Below, one piece after another: positions 46,334-55,650 of a stretch of DNA of 64,000 bases. The DNA lies in contig NATV01000100.1 of assembly GCA_003094535.1 (NCBI GenBank), positions 1 to 64,000 on the forward strand, given 5' to 3'. Source of the stretch: a gamma proteobacterium symbiont of Ctena orbiculata (lineage in GTDB: Bacteria > Pseudomonadota > Gammaproteobacteria > Chromatiales > Chromatiaceae). How positions within the stretch are numbered: position 1 is the stretch's first letter; each line of letters begins with the position of its first letter. The translations under genes were made by a program, and so were the position numbers. Below the pieces are notes generated by a model, which worked only from the letters and a program-made list of their open reading frames with translations, had not been told where the DNA came from and did no database searches.

Positions 46334-46696
46334 CTATCGGCGAAAGCCGATCTCCATGGTATAAAACTCCGGATTCAATGCACGCAAGGGTTCGCGCAGC
46401 TTTTCGATCTCGGCAGCGGGCGCGTGAATCTCGAGGCGGGTGATATCCGCGATTTTCAGCGCCTGATCCAGCAGCGCACCCACATTCTCCAGGTGGGCAA
46501 GTATCCCCTCCGCATCGGCATAGCCTTCACGGCAGTGGGCCTGCATACCGTTGAAGCTGAAACCGTAGTGCATGCATTTGGCCTCAGTCATGGTCTTTTC
46601 CAGAAACTGATCGCCAAGTCGGCGAAACTCCTCGAGCTTGCCCTCGTGGATCTTGAAGTAGGGAACCAGGGTACAACAGGGATCGGTCAGCGCCAT
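46334..46696 (-). CDS. Antibiotic biosynthesis monooxygenase (ABM)-like ferredoxin-fold protein
   Basis: A 120-residue protein predicted as a dimeric alpha-beta barrel of the ABM type: VPYFKIHEGKLEEFRRLGDQFLEKTMTEAKCMHYGFSFNGMQAHCREGYADAEGILAHLENVGALLDQAL. The family includes heme-degrading and quinone-acting monooxygenases as well as proteins without known activity. No cofactor residue can be singled out. It lies just downstream (same strand) of the receptor gene at 46826, with a single REP palindrome in between. Confidence 0.7.
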   Translation of the reverse strand: MALTDPCCTLVPYFKIHEGKLEEFRRLGDQFLEKTMTEAKCMHYGFSFNGMQAHCREGYADAEGILAHLENVGALLDQALKIADITRLEIHAPAAEIEKLREPLRALNPEFYTMEIGFRR

Positions 46697-46753
46697 GGTT
46701 GTTCTCCTCGATTGCGAATGTAATCAGTTTTTGCCCTGAATATTCACCTTTCC

Positions 46754-46771
46754 GGTGCGGCAAGCCGCACC
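46754..46771. repeat. Single REP-like palindrome
   Basis: GGTGCGGC-AA-GCCGCACC, a perfect copy of the dispersed palindrome, lies between the receptor gene stop and the ABM-like gene. Confidence 0.8.
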
Positions 46772-46825
46772 AATAGCTGAGTGGTAGAGGCCATGACGGG
46801 AGACCGCATACTTTGGTTCCTCTCA

Positions 46826-48889
46826 TCACCCCTCGAAATCGTAGCGCAGGGTCAAACCGGCATAGACATCCCGGTCGGGGGCCGGTTCAAAATAGCGTCC
46901 GCCGAAGGCGTTGATGCGCACATTGCCGTTGTACTCCTTGTCGAACATATTATTCACGCCGATGAAGGGCGAGAGCTCCCAGGGACCAAAGAACCTGGTA
47001 TAGCCGAGACGCAGATCAGCCACGGTATAGGCATCATTGGTTACCGTATTCGCGTTATTGGCATAGATCTCATCCACGTAGAGCGCGGTGAACTGGCCGT
47101 AAACGCCATTGGGATGAGTATAGGTGAAGTCGGCACTGAGCAGATTCTCCGGGACACCGGGTATGGTCTTGCCGCTGAAGTCGTTGCCGCTGTCATCGAT
47201 GAACTCATCGAACTCGAAGTCGGAATAGGTGTAGGCCAGGGTGGCGATCAGGTGTTCAACCGGCTCAAACACCAGCTGGGCCTCCAGACCGTTGCGCCTC
47301 GATTCACCCGCATTCTCGTAGAACTCGATGTCATCTATCTCGAAGGGCACCAACTCGTCGCTGACATCCATGGTGAACAGGGCCAGGTCATAGCGGGCCT
47401 TGCTGCCCAGCCTGCCCTTCACCCCGATCTCATAGTTGGTGGCGACCTGCGGGTCGAGCTCCTGGTTGAAGCCGGCACCGTCAGGGTCGCGCAGTTCCAC
47501 CGCGGTGGGCGACTCGAAGGAGCGGGAGATATTGGCGTAGAGATTGAGCCCCGGCCTGGGGGTGAAACGCAGACCCAAAGACGGGCTGAATCTGCTAAAA
47601 CTGACATCGCCGGAGTCGTCGCCATTGCTGAGAAAGTTGTCCTCCACGTCGAAGTCGAGGCGATCGTAACGCCCGCCCAGTGTCAGCTCCACGCGCTCGC
47701 TGAAGCTATATTCGTTCTGGATATAGAGACCGATGCTGTCGACCTGCTCGTCCTGGTCCTGGATCTTGGTGCCCAGCTCCTCTCCCGCGAGGAGAAAGCG
47801 CTTGCGCTCATCCTCCTGACGATCCAGGTCGACCCCCAGGGTGAGGCGGTTGGCGTGGCCCGAGAGGGGAGCGGTATGGGTGTACTGGGCGCCGCCACCG
47901 ACGGCAAAGCGATCCAGCAGGATGCCATGTCCGGTGGCGCCGATGGGCAGGCGGTTGGCCAGATCGCGGGAGACATAGTAGTTGCGCACCCGAAGCTCAC
48001 CGCTATCGCCCAGCGGCCTGTCGTAAACAAAACCGAGCCGGGTCTGCTCCAGCTTCTCGCCGGAATCGAGGCTCAGATTTCGGCTCCAGGCCTGGGTGGG
48101 ATCCTCGTCGACCAGGGCCTCGGTGAGGCCGCCGGGATCGTCCGCCTTTGGCGAGTCGGTATAGTTGAGCACGGTGGAGAAACGGGCGCCGCCGTCGAGA
48201 TCAAAACCGAACTTGCTGTTGAGGGCACTGAGTTCCGTGCCGCTCTGTTCGCGGTAGCCGTCATAGGTGAGATTGGAGAAATTGAGCAGATAGTCGAACC
48301 GATCCGCTTTGCCGCCGAACTTGAGCTGGTGTTTCTGCAGGCCGTCTTCGCCGAAGGTCGGGCGCAGGGAGATGAAGGGTGTCTCCGGCGGCTCCTCCGA
48401 CTCGATCAGCAGCGCACCGCCGGATGCATTGCCATAGAGGGCAGAGACAGGCCCGCGGATCACCTGCATGTTGCCGATGGAACCGATATCGATGCTGTCC
48501 ACATTGGCCTGGCCGTCCGGCAGGGTTTCCGGGATGCCGTCCACGATCACCTTGATGCCGCGGATACCGAATGCGGAGCGTGCGCCGAAGCCGCGGATCG
48601 ATACCCGTAGATCCTGGGCGAAATTGTAGCGGTTCTGCATGAAGATACCGGGCACCTTGCTCAGGGATTCGTCCAGGCCAAGCTGGGGTTCGGCAAACTG
48701 GACCTCCTCCTGCTGCACGATGCCGACGGCGGCAGGAACCGTCTCCAGGGTTTTCTCAACCCGGGTGGCGGTGACCGAGATGTCGTCAAGGGGGGTCGAC
48801 CCAACCCTCTCTTCAGCCAACGCCGGGTTTTGCAGGAAGGTTGTGGCTATTGTCAGAGGCAGTACCAGGGTTTGACGAACAAAGGACAT
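46826..48889 (-). CDS. TonB-dependent outer-membrane receptor (receptor 1)
   Basis: A 687-residue receptor with a signal peptide (MSFVRQTLVLPLTIATTFLQNPALAEE), a TonB box (DDISVTATR) and a plug domain (VPAAVGIVQQ... VSIRGFGARSAFGIRGIKVIVDGIPETLPDGQANVDSIDIGSIGNMQVIRGPVSALYGNASGGALLIES). A beta-barrel runs to the C-terminus. The plug wording resembles ferric-siderophore and FecA-type receptors, but the ligand is not deducible. It is divergent from the second kinase operon; the 108-base gap holds a GGGA-N3-TTTCCCGA box shared with receptor 2. Confidence 0.9.
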   Translation of the reverse strand: MSFVRQTLVLPLTIATTFLQNPALAEERVGSTPLDDISVTATRVEKTLETVPAAVGIVQQEEVQFAEPQLGLDESLSKVPGIFMQNRYNFAQDLRVSIRGFGARSAFGIRGIKVIVDGIPETLPDGQANVDSIDIGSIGNMQVIRGPVSALYGNASGGALLIESEEPPETPFISLRPTFGEDGLQKHQLKFGGKADRFDYLLNFSNLTYDGYREQSGTELSALNSKFGFDLDGGARFSTVLNYTDSPKADDPGGLTEALVDEDPTQAWSRNLSLDSGEKLEQTRLGFVYDRPLGDSGELRVRNYYVSRDLANRLPIGATGHGILLDRFAVGGGAQYTHTAPLSGHANRLTLGVDLDRQEDERKRFLLAGEELGTKIQDQDEQVDSIGLYIQNEYSFSERVELTLGGRYDRLDFDVEDNFLSNGDDSGDVSFSRFSPSLGLRFTPRPGLNLYANISRSFESPTAVELRDPDGAGFNQELDPQVATNYEIGVKGRLGSKARYDLALFTMDVSDELVPFEIDDIEFYENAGESRRNGLEAQLVFEPVEHLIATLAYTYSDFEFDEFIDDSGNDFSGKTIPGVPENLLSADFTYTHPNGVYGQFTALYVDEIYANNANTVTNDAYTVADLRLGYTRFFGPWELSPFIGVNNMFDKEYNGNVRINAFGGRYFEPAPDRDVYAGLTLRYDFEG

Positions 48890-48960
48890 CGTGATTCACT
48901 CCAAAAGTATGTACGGCTTGTTTAATGCAATAAATAATCCACTTATTCCCGGGACGCCAT

Positions 48961-48975
48961 GGGATATTTTCCCGA
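48961..48975. promoter_or_regulatory. Shared box A: GGGA-N3-TTTCCCGA
   Basis: GGGATATTTTCCCGA lies between divergent receptor 1 and kinase 2. A 12-of-15 match occurs upstream of receptor 2 at 51226-51240. It is a candidate operator for one of the NarL-type regulators. Confidence 0.4.
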
Positions 48976-48997
48976 CAACCACTGACCGGTTTTCCCA

Positions 48998-50374
48998 ATG
49001 ACCCTGACCCATCGACTGATCCTGCTGGTGATCGCCATCGTCATGACGATGCTCGCCAGCGGCGCCTACTACGCCATCGACTTCACCCGCAACAACATCT
49101 CCGACGAGGTCAGGTCAAGCGCCCGCCTGACCATGCAACTGATGACCGCCGCCCTGATCAGCGGCAGCGCCGAAAATCAGCCCCAGGAGCAGCAGATCCT
49201 GATCAGCCATCTGCAGCAGTTGGACGATATCCGCCATCTCAACATCGCCGTGGTGCGCAGTGACGGCACCATCATCTATCCCTTCAGCGAACGCCGGCAG
49301 AGACCCCGGCAGAGTGTGCCAAGCTGGTTTATCGATCTGGTCAAACCGCCACCGGCGGAATACCGCAAGCGCATCGCCAGTCCCCTGATCGGCACCAGTG
49401 AGATCGTTATCCTCGCCGATCCCCTGGACGAGATTCAGGATGCCTGGCAGGAAGCACGATCGATCGTTTTTCTGATCGTTGTATTCACCCTTCTCTGCAT
49501 TGTTCTCATGGCCATCATCATCCGCCGTTCACTGCGGCCGGTTAACCAGATCAGCGCCGGTCTCGGGGTCATACAGTCGGGGGACTATGCCGCCCGCCTG
49601 CCCCATTTCAACCTGCCCGAACTCAACCGGCTCTCACAGCAGTTCAACCACATGGCGCAGGTGTTGGATGACCAACAGCGGGAGAACCGCCAGCTCAACA
49701 AGCGGCTGCTCTCGGTGCAGGAATCGGAGCGCCGCCACCTGTCACGGGAGCTGCATGACGAGCTGGGTCAGTCGATCAGCGCCATCAAGGCGATGGCGGT
49801 GACCCTCAGGCAACAAACCACGGACAAGCCGGATAGCGCCAATGCCATCATCGGCGTCTGTAACCAGATGTATGGCGTGGTACGCGACATGATGAACCGT
49901 CTGCGCCCGGTGGCCCTGGAGGAGCTGGGACTGGTCACCGCCATCGAACGCCTGGTGGACGGCTGGAACGACCGCCAGGAGGAGAGCTTCTGCGCCCTCA
50001 CCATCGCTGGCCGCTTCGATGAAATCCATGAAGATACCGCGATCACCCTCTATCGCATCGTCCAGGAGGCGCTGACCAATGTGGCCAAGCATGCCGCGGC
50101 GGAGAAGATCGAGATATGGCTCGGGCGGGATGACAAAGGCGAAATCGCATTGCATATACGGGACGATGGCCGTGGTTTCGACCAAAGCGAACGGGGCAAG
50201 GGAATGGGACTGCTCGGCATGCGCGAACGTGTCGAGACCTTGAATGGGAAAATCTCCCTTGCCAGCGAACCCAACCGGGGTGTATCAATCGATATCCATA
50301 TACCCTTCACCTCGAAGGCTGTTGAACGGGATAAGCTTAATTCAGATGAATCCAATCCGGGTACTGTTGGTTGA
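48998..50374 (+). CDS. NarL-type sensor histidine kinase, paralogue of the one at 44230
   Basis: A 458-residue kinase with the same plan as the first: TM (about 6-28), MoxY-like periplasmic domain (DDIRHLNIAVVRSDGTIIYPFSE, PSWFIDLVKPP, SEIVILADPLDEIQDAW), TM (about 157-178) and HAMP. The HisKA_3 motif is LSRELHDELGQSISAI (phospho-His253), and the HATPase has DDGRGFDQSERGKGMGLLGMRERVETL. It overlaps its regulator gene by 29 bases. The conserved aromatic/Asp signature of the sensor suggests both kinases read related periplasmic signals. Confidence 0.9.
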   Translation: MTLTHRLILLVIAIVMTMLASGAYYAIDFTRNNISDEVRSSARLTMQLMTAALISGSAENQPQEQQILISHLQQLDDIRHLNIAVVRSDGTIIYPFSERRQRPRQSVPSWFIDLVKPPPAEYRKRIASPLIGTSEIVILADPLDEIQDAWQEARSIVFLIVVFTLLCIVLMAIIIRRSLRPVNQISAGLGVIQSGDYAARLPHFNLPELNRLSQQFNHMAQVLDDQQRENRQLNKRLLSVQESERRHLSRELHDELGQSISAIKAMAVTLRQQTTDKPDSANAIIGVCNQMYGVVRDMMNRLRPVALEELGLVTAIERLVDGWNDRQEESFCALTIAGRFDEIHEDTAITLYRIVQEALTNVAKHAAAEKIEIWLGRDDKGEIALHIRDDGRGFDQSERGKGMGLLGMRERVETLNGKISLASEPNRGVSIDIHIPFTSKAVERDKLNSDESNPGTVG

Positions 50375-50993
50375 CGATCACGCCGTGGTGCGGGCGGGCT
50401 ACCGCACCCTGCTCGACGGTATACCGGACATCAAGGTCGTCGCCGAGGCTGAGCGGGGCGAGGAGGCATGCCAACGCTTTGCCGAGCTGCTGCCTGATGT
50501 GGTGGTGATGGATCTCTCCCTGCCAGGCATCGGCGGGCTGGAAGCGACCCGGCGCATTATCGCCCGCGACAGCGATGCGGCGATCCTGGTCTTCAGCATG
50601 CACGATGACACCGCCTTCGTGGAAAAGGCCCTGGCGGCCGGGGCACGGGGCTATATCACCAAGAATAGTGCCGCCGAGATCATGGTCGATGCGATCCGCG
50701 CGGTGGCAGCCGGCCAGGCCTTCATCGACCATGAGCTGGCGCAGAACATGGCCCTGCGCCGGGCAGGCGGGGGCGGCGAAATCTTCGATTGCCTGACCAC
50801 CCGCGAATTCCAGATCTTCAACCTCCTGGCCCACGGCAAGACCCCGGCGGAGACCGCCAGCGAATTGGCTCTGAGCTATAAAACCGTGGCCAACTACACT
50901 ACCCAGATCAAGACCAAGCTCAACGTAAAGACCACCACCGAGCTGGTGCACCTTGCAATTCGGCATGGAATCATCGATCCGGTGAGTGAATAG
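50346..50993 (+). CDS. NarL/LuxR-family response regulator, paralogue of the one at 45567
   Basis: A 215-residue regulator with receiver (VLLVDDHAVVRAGY, Asp56 in VVVMDLSLPGIGG, YITKNS) and LuxR helix-turn-helix (LTTREFQIFNLLAHGKTPAETASELALSYKTVANYTTQIKTKL). ATG 50346 begins the receiver fold; the frame extends upstream inside the kinase gene but encodes nothing related. Receptor 2 starts 336 bases downstream in the same direction, with operator-like inverted repeats between, which makes it a candidate target. Confidence 0.93.
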   Translation: MNPIRVLLVDDHAVVRAGYRTLLDGIPDIKVVAEAERGEEACQRFAELLPDVVVMDLSLPGIGGLEATRRIIARDSDAAILVFSMHDDTAFVEKALAAGARGYITKNSAAEIMVDAIRAVAAGQAFIDHELAQNMALRRAGGGGEIFDCLTTREFQIFNLLAHGKTPAETASELALSYKTVANYTTQIKTKLNVKTTTELVHLAIRHGIIDPVSE

Positions 50994-51329
50994 TTTTTAC
51001 GGGTCCGCTAATGAACGCTAATGAACGCAAGTGTTTTGACTACGCGTAGGGTACGGCTTGCCGCACCGTTAATCTTAAATATACCTGCGCCATACCTATG
51101 TCCGTATTTTGGTGCGGCAAGCTGCACCCTACATTTGATTCAAAAACAAACCCATTCGATGAATTAGCTGACAATGCCTGACGGTGTCACACGTGACACT
51201 GTTCAAATTTGTCCTAATTTGGCACGGGAAGATTTCCCGAAATCCCGAGAAAAGCTCCTCTTCAACTGTGCCGCCGCAGCGCATATAACTTCTCTCAAAG
51301 CATGTTGAAAACAAAGAGAGAAAACAACT
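50994..51329. repeat. Intergenic region with 30-base box, inverted REP pair and operator-like inverted repeats
   Basis: The 336-base gap holds, in order: a copy of the 30-base box (51002-51032, GTCCGCTAATGAACGC then AACGCAAGT); a REP (51046-51067) and an inverted REP (51111-51132); a perfect GTGTCAC-AC-GTGACAC (51184-51199); and overlapping repeats CGGGAA-GAT-TTCCCG (51225-51239) and GATTTC-CC-GAAATC (51231-51244). The last group lies 85-145 bases before receptor 2. Confidence 0.8.
51226..51240. promoter_or_regulatory. Shared box B: GGGA-N3-TTTCCCGA
   Basis: GGGAAGATTTCCCGA, about 90 bases before receptor 2, matches box A at 48961-48975 in 12 of 15 positions. With flanking bases it forms the inverted repeat CGGGAA-GAT-TTCCCG. 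Confidence 0.4.
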
Positions 51330-53639
51330 ATGCCTGTAGTTTCACAACAACAACTAAAGCCGATGCGGTTGCTGTTCTCCGCCAGCCTCGTCCTATCGGG
51401 CTCCGGGACGGGGTGGGCGGAAGAGCGCCTGCCAGCCATCGACGTCATCAGCACCACGCCACTGCACGGCGTCGAGATCGAACGCAACCGGCTGCCCATG
51501 CACACCGAGATCGCCACTGATGAGGAAATCACGCGCCAACAGAGTCTCGATCTCTCGGAATTTCTCAATCAGCGCTTCGGCAGCGTCTTTCTCAATGAAG
51601 CGCAGAACAACCCCCTGCAACCCGATCTGCTCTATCGGGGCTTCGTCGCCTCTCCCCTGATCGGACTGCCTCAGGGTATGTCGGTCTACATGGACGGGGT
51701 GCGGATCAATGAGCCCTTCGGCGATACCATCAACTGGTCGGTGATTCCCGAATCGGCCATCGCCGGGGTCAACCTGATGGCGGGCTCCAATCCGCTGTTC
51801 GGACTCAACACCCTGGGGGGCGCCCTCTCGGTGCGCACCAAGAACGGCTTCACCCACCCCGGGGCCGAGGTGGAGGTCTCGGGCGGGTCCTTCGACCGCT
51901 ACACGGCCCAGGCCAGCATCGGCGGCAGCCGGGAAAACCTGGGTTACTTCATCACCGCCAACGTTTTCGACGAGGAGGGTTGGCGCGACTTCTCCCCCTC
52001 GGAATCGAAACAGCTCTTCGGCAACCTCGCCTGGCAGGGAGAAGCAGGTTCTCTCGATCTGACTCTGAGCCTCAGCGACAGTGAGCTGATCGGAAACGGG
52101 GCCTTGCCCGAGGATTTGCTGGAGGAGGACCGGGAGGCGATCTTCACCCGCCCCGACATCACTGAACAGGATGCGGCCCTGTTGCGCCTGGGTGGTCAGC
52201 GTGCCTTGGGTGACGAGATCGTGCTGGAGGGTACGATCTACTACCGCAACAGCCGGATCGATACCCTCAACGGTGACGACTCCGATTTCGAAGAGTGCGA
52301 AGAGGCCGAAAACGAAGGCTTCATCTGCGAAGAGGAAGAGGGGGAAGAGGAGGAAGTTGTCTTCGATCAGGACGGCAATCCCATCCTTGCCGACGACGAT
52401 GTAGAGGGGGGTACAGTGAACCGCTCCGAGAGCGATCAGGACACCTTCGGTCTGAGCCTGCAGACAGCCTTTCTGCAGCCGCTGGGAGGTAGGGATAACC
52501 AACTCATCGTCGGCATCGCAGCGGACCGCAGCGAGGTCGATTTCAACTCCAACACGGAACTCGGCAGCCTGGACGACAGCCGCAAGGCAATTGGCAGCGG
52601 TATCTTCGTCGAAGAGAGCTTCACCGAGGTGGAGACCGAGACTAAGAACCTCTCTTTCTACTTCACCGACACCTGGTCGGTTAACGAACAGCTGGCACTG
52701 ACCCTCTCCGGTCGATGGAACAAGACCGAGATCGAACTGCGCGACCAGCTGGGCACGGCACTGAACGGCGACCACAGCTTTACCCGCTTCAACCCGGCCC
52801 TGGGTCTCACCTACGACCTGAACCAGGGGGTCAATATCTACGCCGGCTACAGTGAATCGAGTCGAGCCCCCACCGCGATGGAGCTGACCTGTGCCGATCC
52901 GGAGGATCCATGCCGGCTGCCGAACGCCTTCCTCTCCGATCCGCCGCTGGAACAGGTGGTGGCAAAGACCTGGGAGGCGGGACTTCGAGGCTCGCTGCCA
53001 GGTCTGAGCTGGCATGTGGGGCTGTTCCAGACCACCAATCAGGATGACATCCTCTTCATCAGCGCCGGTGCACTGACCAACGAGGGCTTCTTCGACAATG
53101 TTGGGGAGACCCGGCGTCAAGGTCTGGAACTCAGTCTCAACGGCAACCTGGCCGACAACCGCCTCGACTGGTTCCTTAGTTACACCCGCCTTAAGGCCAC
53201 TTTCGAGGAGAATCTGAGCATCGCCAGTCCCAACAATCCATTCGCGGTGGATGGCGAAATCGCGGTGGAATCCGGGGATCGCCTGCCGGGACTGCCTGAG
53301 AATCTGCTCAAGGCAGGGTTGACCTACCGTGTGACCCCGAACTTCTCCCTTGGCGCCGACCTCCAATACAGCTCCGATATCGTGCTGCGCGGCGACGAGT
53401 CCAACCTCGATGAAGAGATCGACGGCTATAGTGTGGTCAACCTGCGCGGTGAATACCAGGCAAGCGACAATCTCAAACTGTTCGCCAAGGTGGATAACCT
53501 GTTTGACAGGGAGTACGAGACCTTCGGCCTCTATGGCGAGGCCGACGAGGTGCTGGGCGACGATTATGAAAATCCCCGCTTCCTCTCACCCGGTTCACCA
53601 CGGGCAGTATGGGCAGGACTCAGTTACAAATTCTACTAA
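51330..53639 (+). CDS. TonB-dependent outer-membrane receptor with acidic insertion (receptor 2)
   Basis: A 769-residue receptor: signal peptide ending near SGTGWAEE, TonB box-like LPAIDVIST, plug domain (SEFLNQRFGSVFLNEAQNNPLQPDLLYRGF... VYMDGVRINEPFGDTINWSVIP... SNPLFGLNTLGGALSVRTK) and a barrel ending AGLSYKFY with terminal aromatic residue. Around residues 318-365 there is an unusually acidic insertion with two cysteines (FEECEE, FICEEEE) and a DQDGN stretch, probably an extracellular loop, which could capture a cation. The energy-coupling operon exbB-exbD-tonB follows 267 bases downstream. The substrate is unknown. Confidence 0.9.
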   Translation: MPVVSQQQLKPMRLLFSASLVLSGSGTGWAEERLPAIDVISTTPLHGVEIERNRLPMHTEIATDEEITRQQSLDLSEFLNQRFGSVFLNEAQNNPLQPDLLYRGFVASPLIGLPQGMSVYMDGVRINEPFGDTINWSVIPESAIAGVNLMAGSNPLFGLNTLGGALSVRTKNGFTHPGAEVEVSGGSFDRYTAQASIGGSRENLGYFITANVFDEEGWRDFSPSESKQLFGNLAWQGEAGSLDLTLSLSDSELIGNGALPEDLLEEDREAIFTRPDITEQDAALLRLGGQRALGDEIVLEGTIYYRNSRIDTLNGDDSDFEECEEAENEGFICEEEEGEEEEVVFDQDGNPILADDDVEGGTVNRSESDQDTFGLSLQTAFLQPLGGRDNQLIVGIAADRSEVDFNSNTELGSLDDSRKAIGSGIFVEESFTEVETETKNLSFYFTDTWSVNEQLALTLSGRWNKTEIELRDQLGTALNGDHSFTRFNPALGLTYDLNQGVNIYAGYSESSRAPTAMELTCADPEDPCRLPNAFLSDPPLEQVVAKTWEAGLRGSLPGLSWHVGLFQTTNQDDILFISAGALTNEGFFDNVGETRRQGLELSLNGNLADNRLDWFLSYTRLKATFEENLSIASPNNPFAVDGEIAVESGDRLPGLPENLLKAGLTYRVTPNFSLGADLQYSSDIVLRGDESNLDEEIDGYSVVNLRGEYQASDNLKLFAKVDNLFDREYETFGLYGEADEVLGDDYENPRFLSPGSPRAVWAGLSYKFY

Positions 53640-53721
53640 AGCGACCCGATACCCTGGAGAGACAATCCCCGTGAAAACAAACTCAGAAGTATAGGTGTTC
53701 CATACAGATCAAAGATTTAGG

Positions 53722-53893
53722 TTGGGGTTCATAAACCTACCCCAAACTTCGCAAGGAAAAGAAGTGTAGATCAGGAAGAATAGGTTTATATATCCTCGGT
53801 GTGGGCCGGTTGATCGTTTTGGATGTGTAGACCTGGAGGTCTACATCAGGCATCATCCAAGCGTGATCCCGGCCCTTGTTTTTCCCGGGATCA
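53722..53893. promoter_or_regulatory. Three hairpins between receptor 2 and exbB
   Basis: Successive inverted repeats: TTGGGGT / ACCCCAA (53722-53745), TAGACCT-GG-AGGTCTA (53828-53843) and TGATCCCGG / CCGGGATCA (53864-53893). The last ends four bases before the exbB ribosome site GGAGG. The first could end the receptor transcript; the others lie in the exbB leader and could influence its translation or stability. Confidence 0.5.
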
Positions 53894-53906
53894 AGTCGGA
53901 GGCTGT

Positions 53907-54332
53907 GTGGAGTTTTTAAAACAATATCTCGATATTTTTGTTTTTGGTCTGCTCGGTTTGATGAGTTTTGTCATGGTCTGGTTCGTCATCGAGCGCTACC
54001 TCTTCTTCGCCCGTATCAAGCTCGACGACTACGACCATCCCGACACCCTCAACATCGCCCTCACCGCGCACCTGACCACCATCGCCTCCATCGGCGCCAA
54101 TGCCCCCTATATCGGCCTCCTCGGCACGGTGCTGGGAATACTGATCACCTTCTTCGACCTGGGTCAGGGCGGTAATATCGAACCGGCGACGATCATGCTC
54201 GGTCTCGCCCTGGCGCTCAAGGCCACCGCCATGGGACTGGTGGTGGCGATCCCGGCGATCCTCTTCTACAACGCCCTGTTGCGCAAGGTTGATGTTCTGA
54301 CCGCACGCTGGAAACGGACACGGGAGTCATGA
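53907..54332 (+). CDS. exbB: ExbB-type proton channel subunit
   Basis: A 141-residue MotA/TolQ/ExbB protein, the short ExbB class. It has three TM helices (about 8-28, 68-86 and 100-125), with the signatures NAPYIGLLGTVLGILITF and LALALKATAMGLVVAIPAILFYN of the TolQ/ExbB pore. With ExbD it converts proton flow into TonB movement. The start is GTG 53907 with GGAGG four bases upstream; a longer frame upstream contains no family sequence. It overlaps exbD by four bases. Confidence 0.92.
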   Translation: MEFLKQYLDIFVFGLLGLMSFVMVWFVIERYLFFARIKLDDYDHPDTLNIALTAHLTTIASIGANAPYIGLLGTVLGILITFFDLGQGGNIEPATIMLGLALALKATAMGLVVAIPAILFYNALLRKVDVLTARWKRTRES

Positions 54333-54702
54333 AGCGCTTCGACCAGGTCAACGTCATCCCCTTCATCGACATCATGCTGGTGTTGCTGGCAATCGTCTTG
54401 ACCACCGCAACCTTCATCTACCAGGGTAAGATATCCCTTGACCTGCCCGAAGCCGAACATGCGGAGACGCTCAGCGATCTGGTTGGCGTGGAGATCGCCA
54501 TCGATGCGGAGGAGCAGATCTTCTTTAATCAAGCCGCGGTCGATACCGAGGCGCTGGGCCGGGAGCTTGCTCTGCTGACAACACAAACCCCGGTGGTGCT
54601 CTATGTGGACAAGTCGGTACCCTTCGACCGCTTCGTCACGGTGATCGATCTTCTCAAGGCGAACAAACTGGAGAAGCTCTCTATTGTTGCCCGCGGCAAT
54701 CG

Positions 54703-54706
<4 letters not shown>
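54329..54706 (+). CDS. exbD: ExbD-type TonB-system subunit
   Basis: A 125-residue single-pass protein (TM about 13-33) with the ExbD/TolR signature [23 protein letters not shown], including the essential membrane Asp14. A periplasmic domain follows ([33 protein letters not shown]). It overlaps exbB and tonB by four bases each, so the three subunits are translationally coupled and form a dedicated energising complex for the neighbouring receptors. Confidence 0.95.
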
Positions 54707-55518
<812 letters not shown>

Positions 55519-55650
55519 TGAAAACAGCTTAATACGGGTACAGAAGGATCGAATCAGAGAGGAAGCGACAAACCACATATCTGACTTGAATTGGGCAAGC
55601 GTAAGTGATAACTCAATTAGAAACCACGGATCTTGGATTGTGAGAGAAGT

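Noticed and set aside
46781..48610. A 609-codon open frame antisense to receptor 1
   Set aside because: It lies wholly opposite a receptor gene with signal peptide, plug and barrel motifs. Its translation is low-complexity and lacks any domain; such frames arise from codon bias in high-G+C genes.
51393..53366. A 657-codon open frame antisense to receptor 2
   Set aside because: Same reason: complete overlap with a well-supported gene and no family features.
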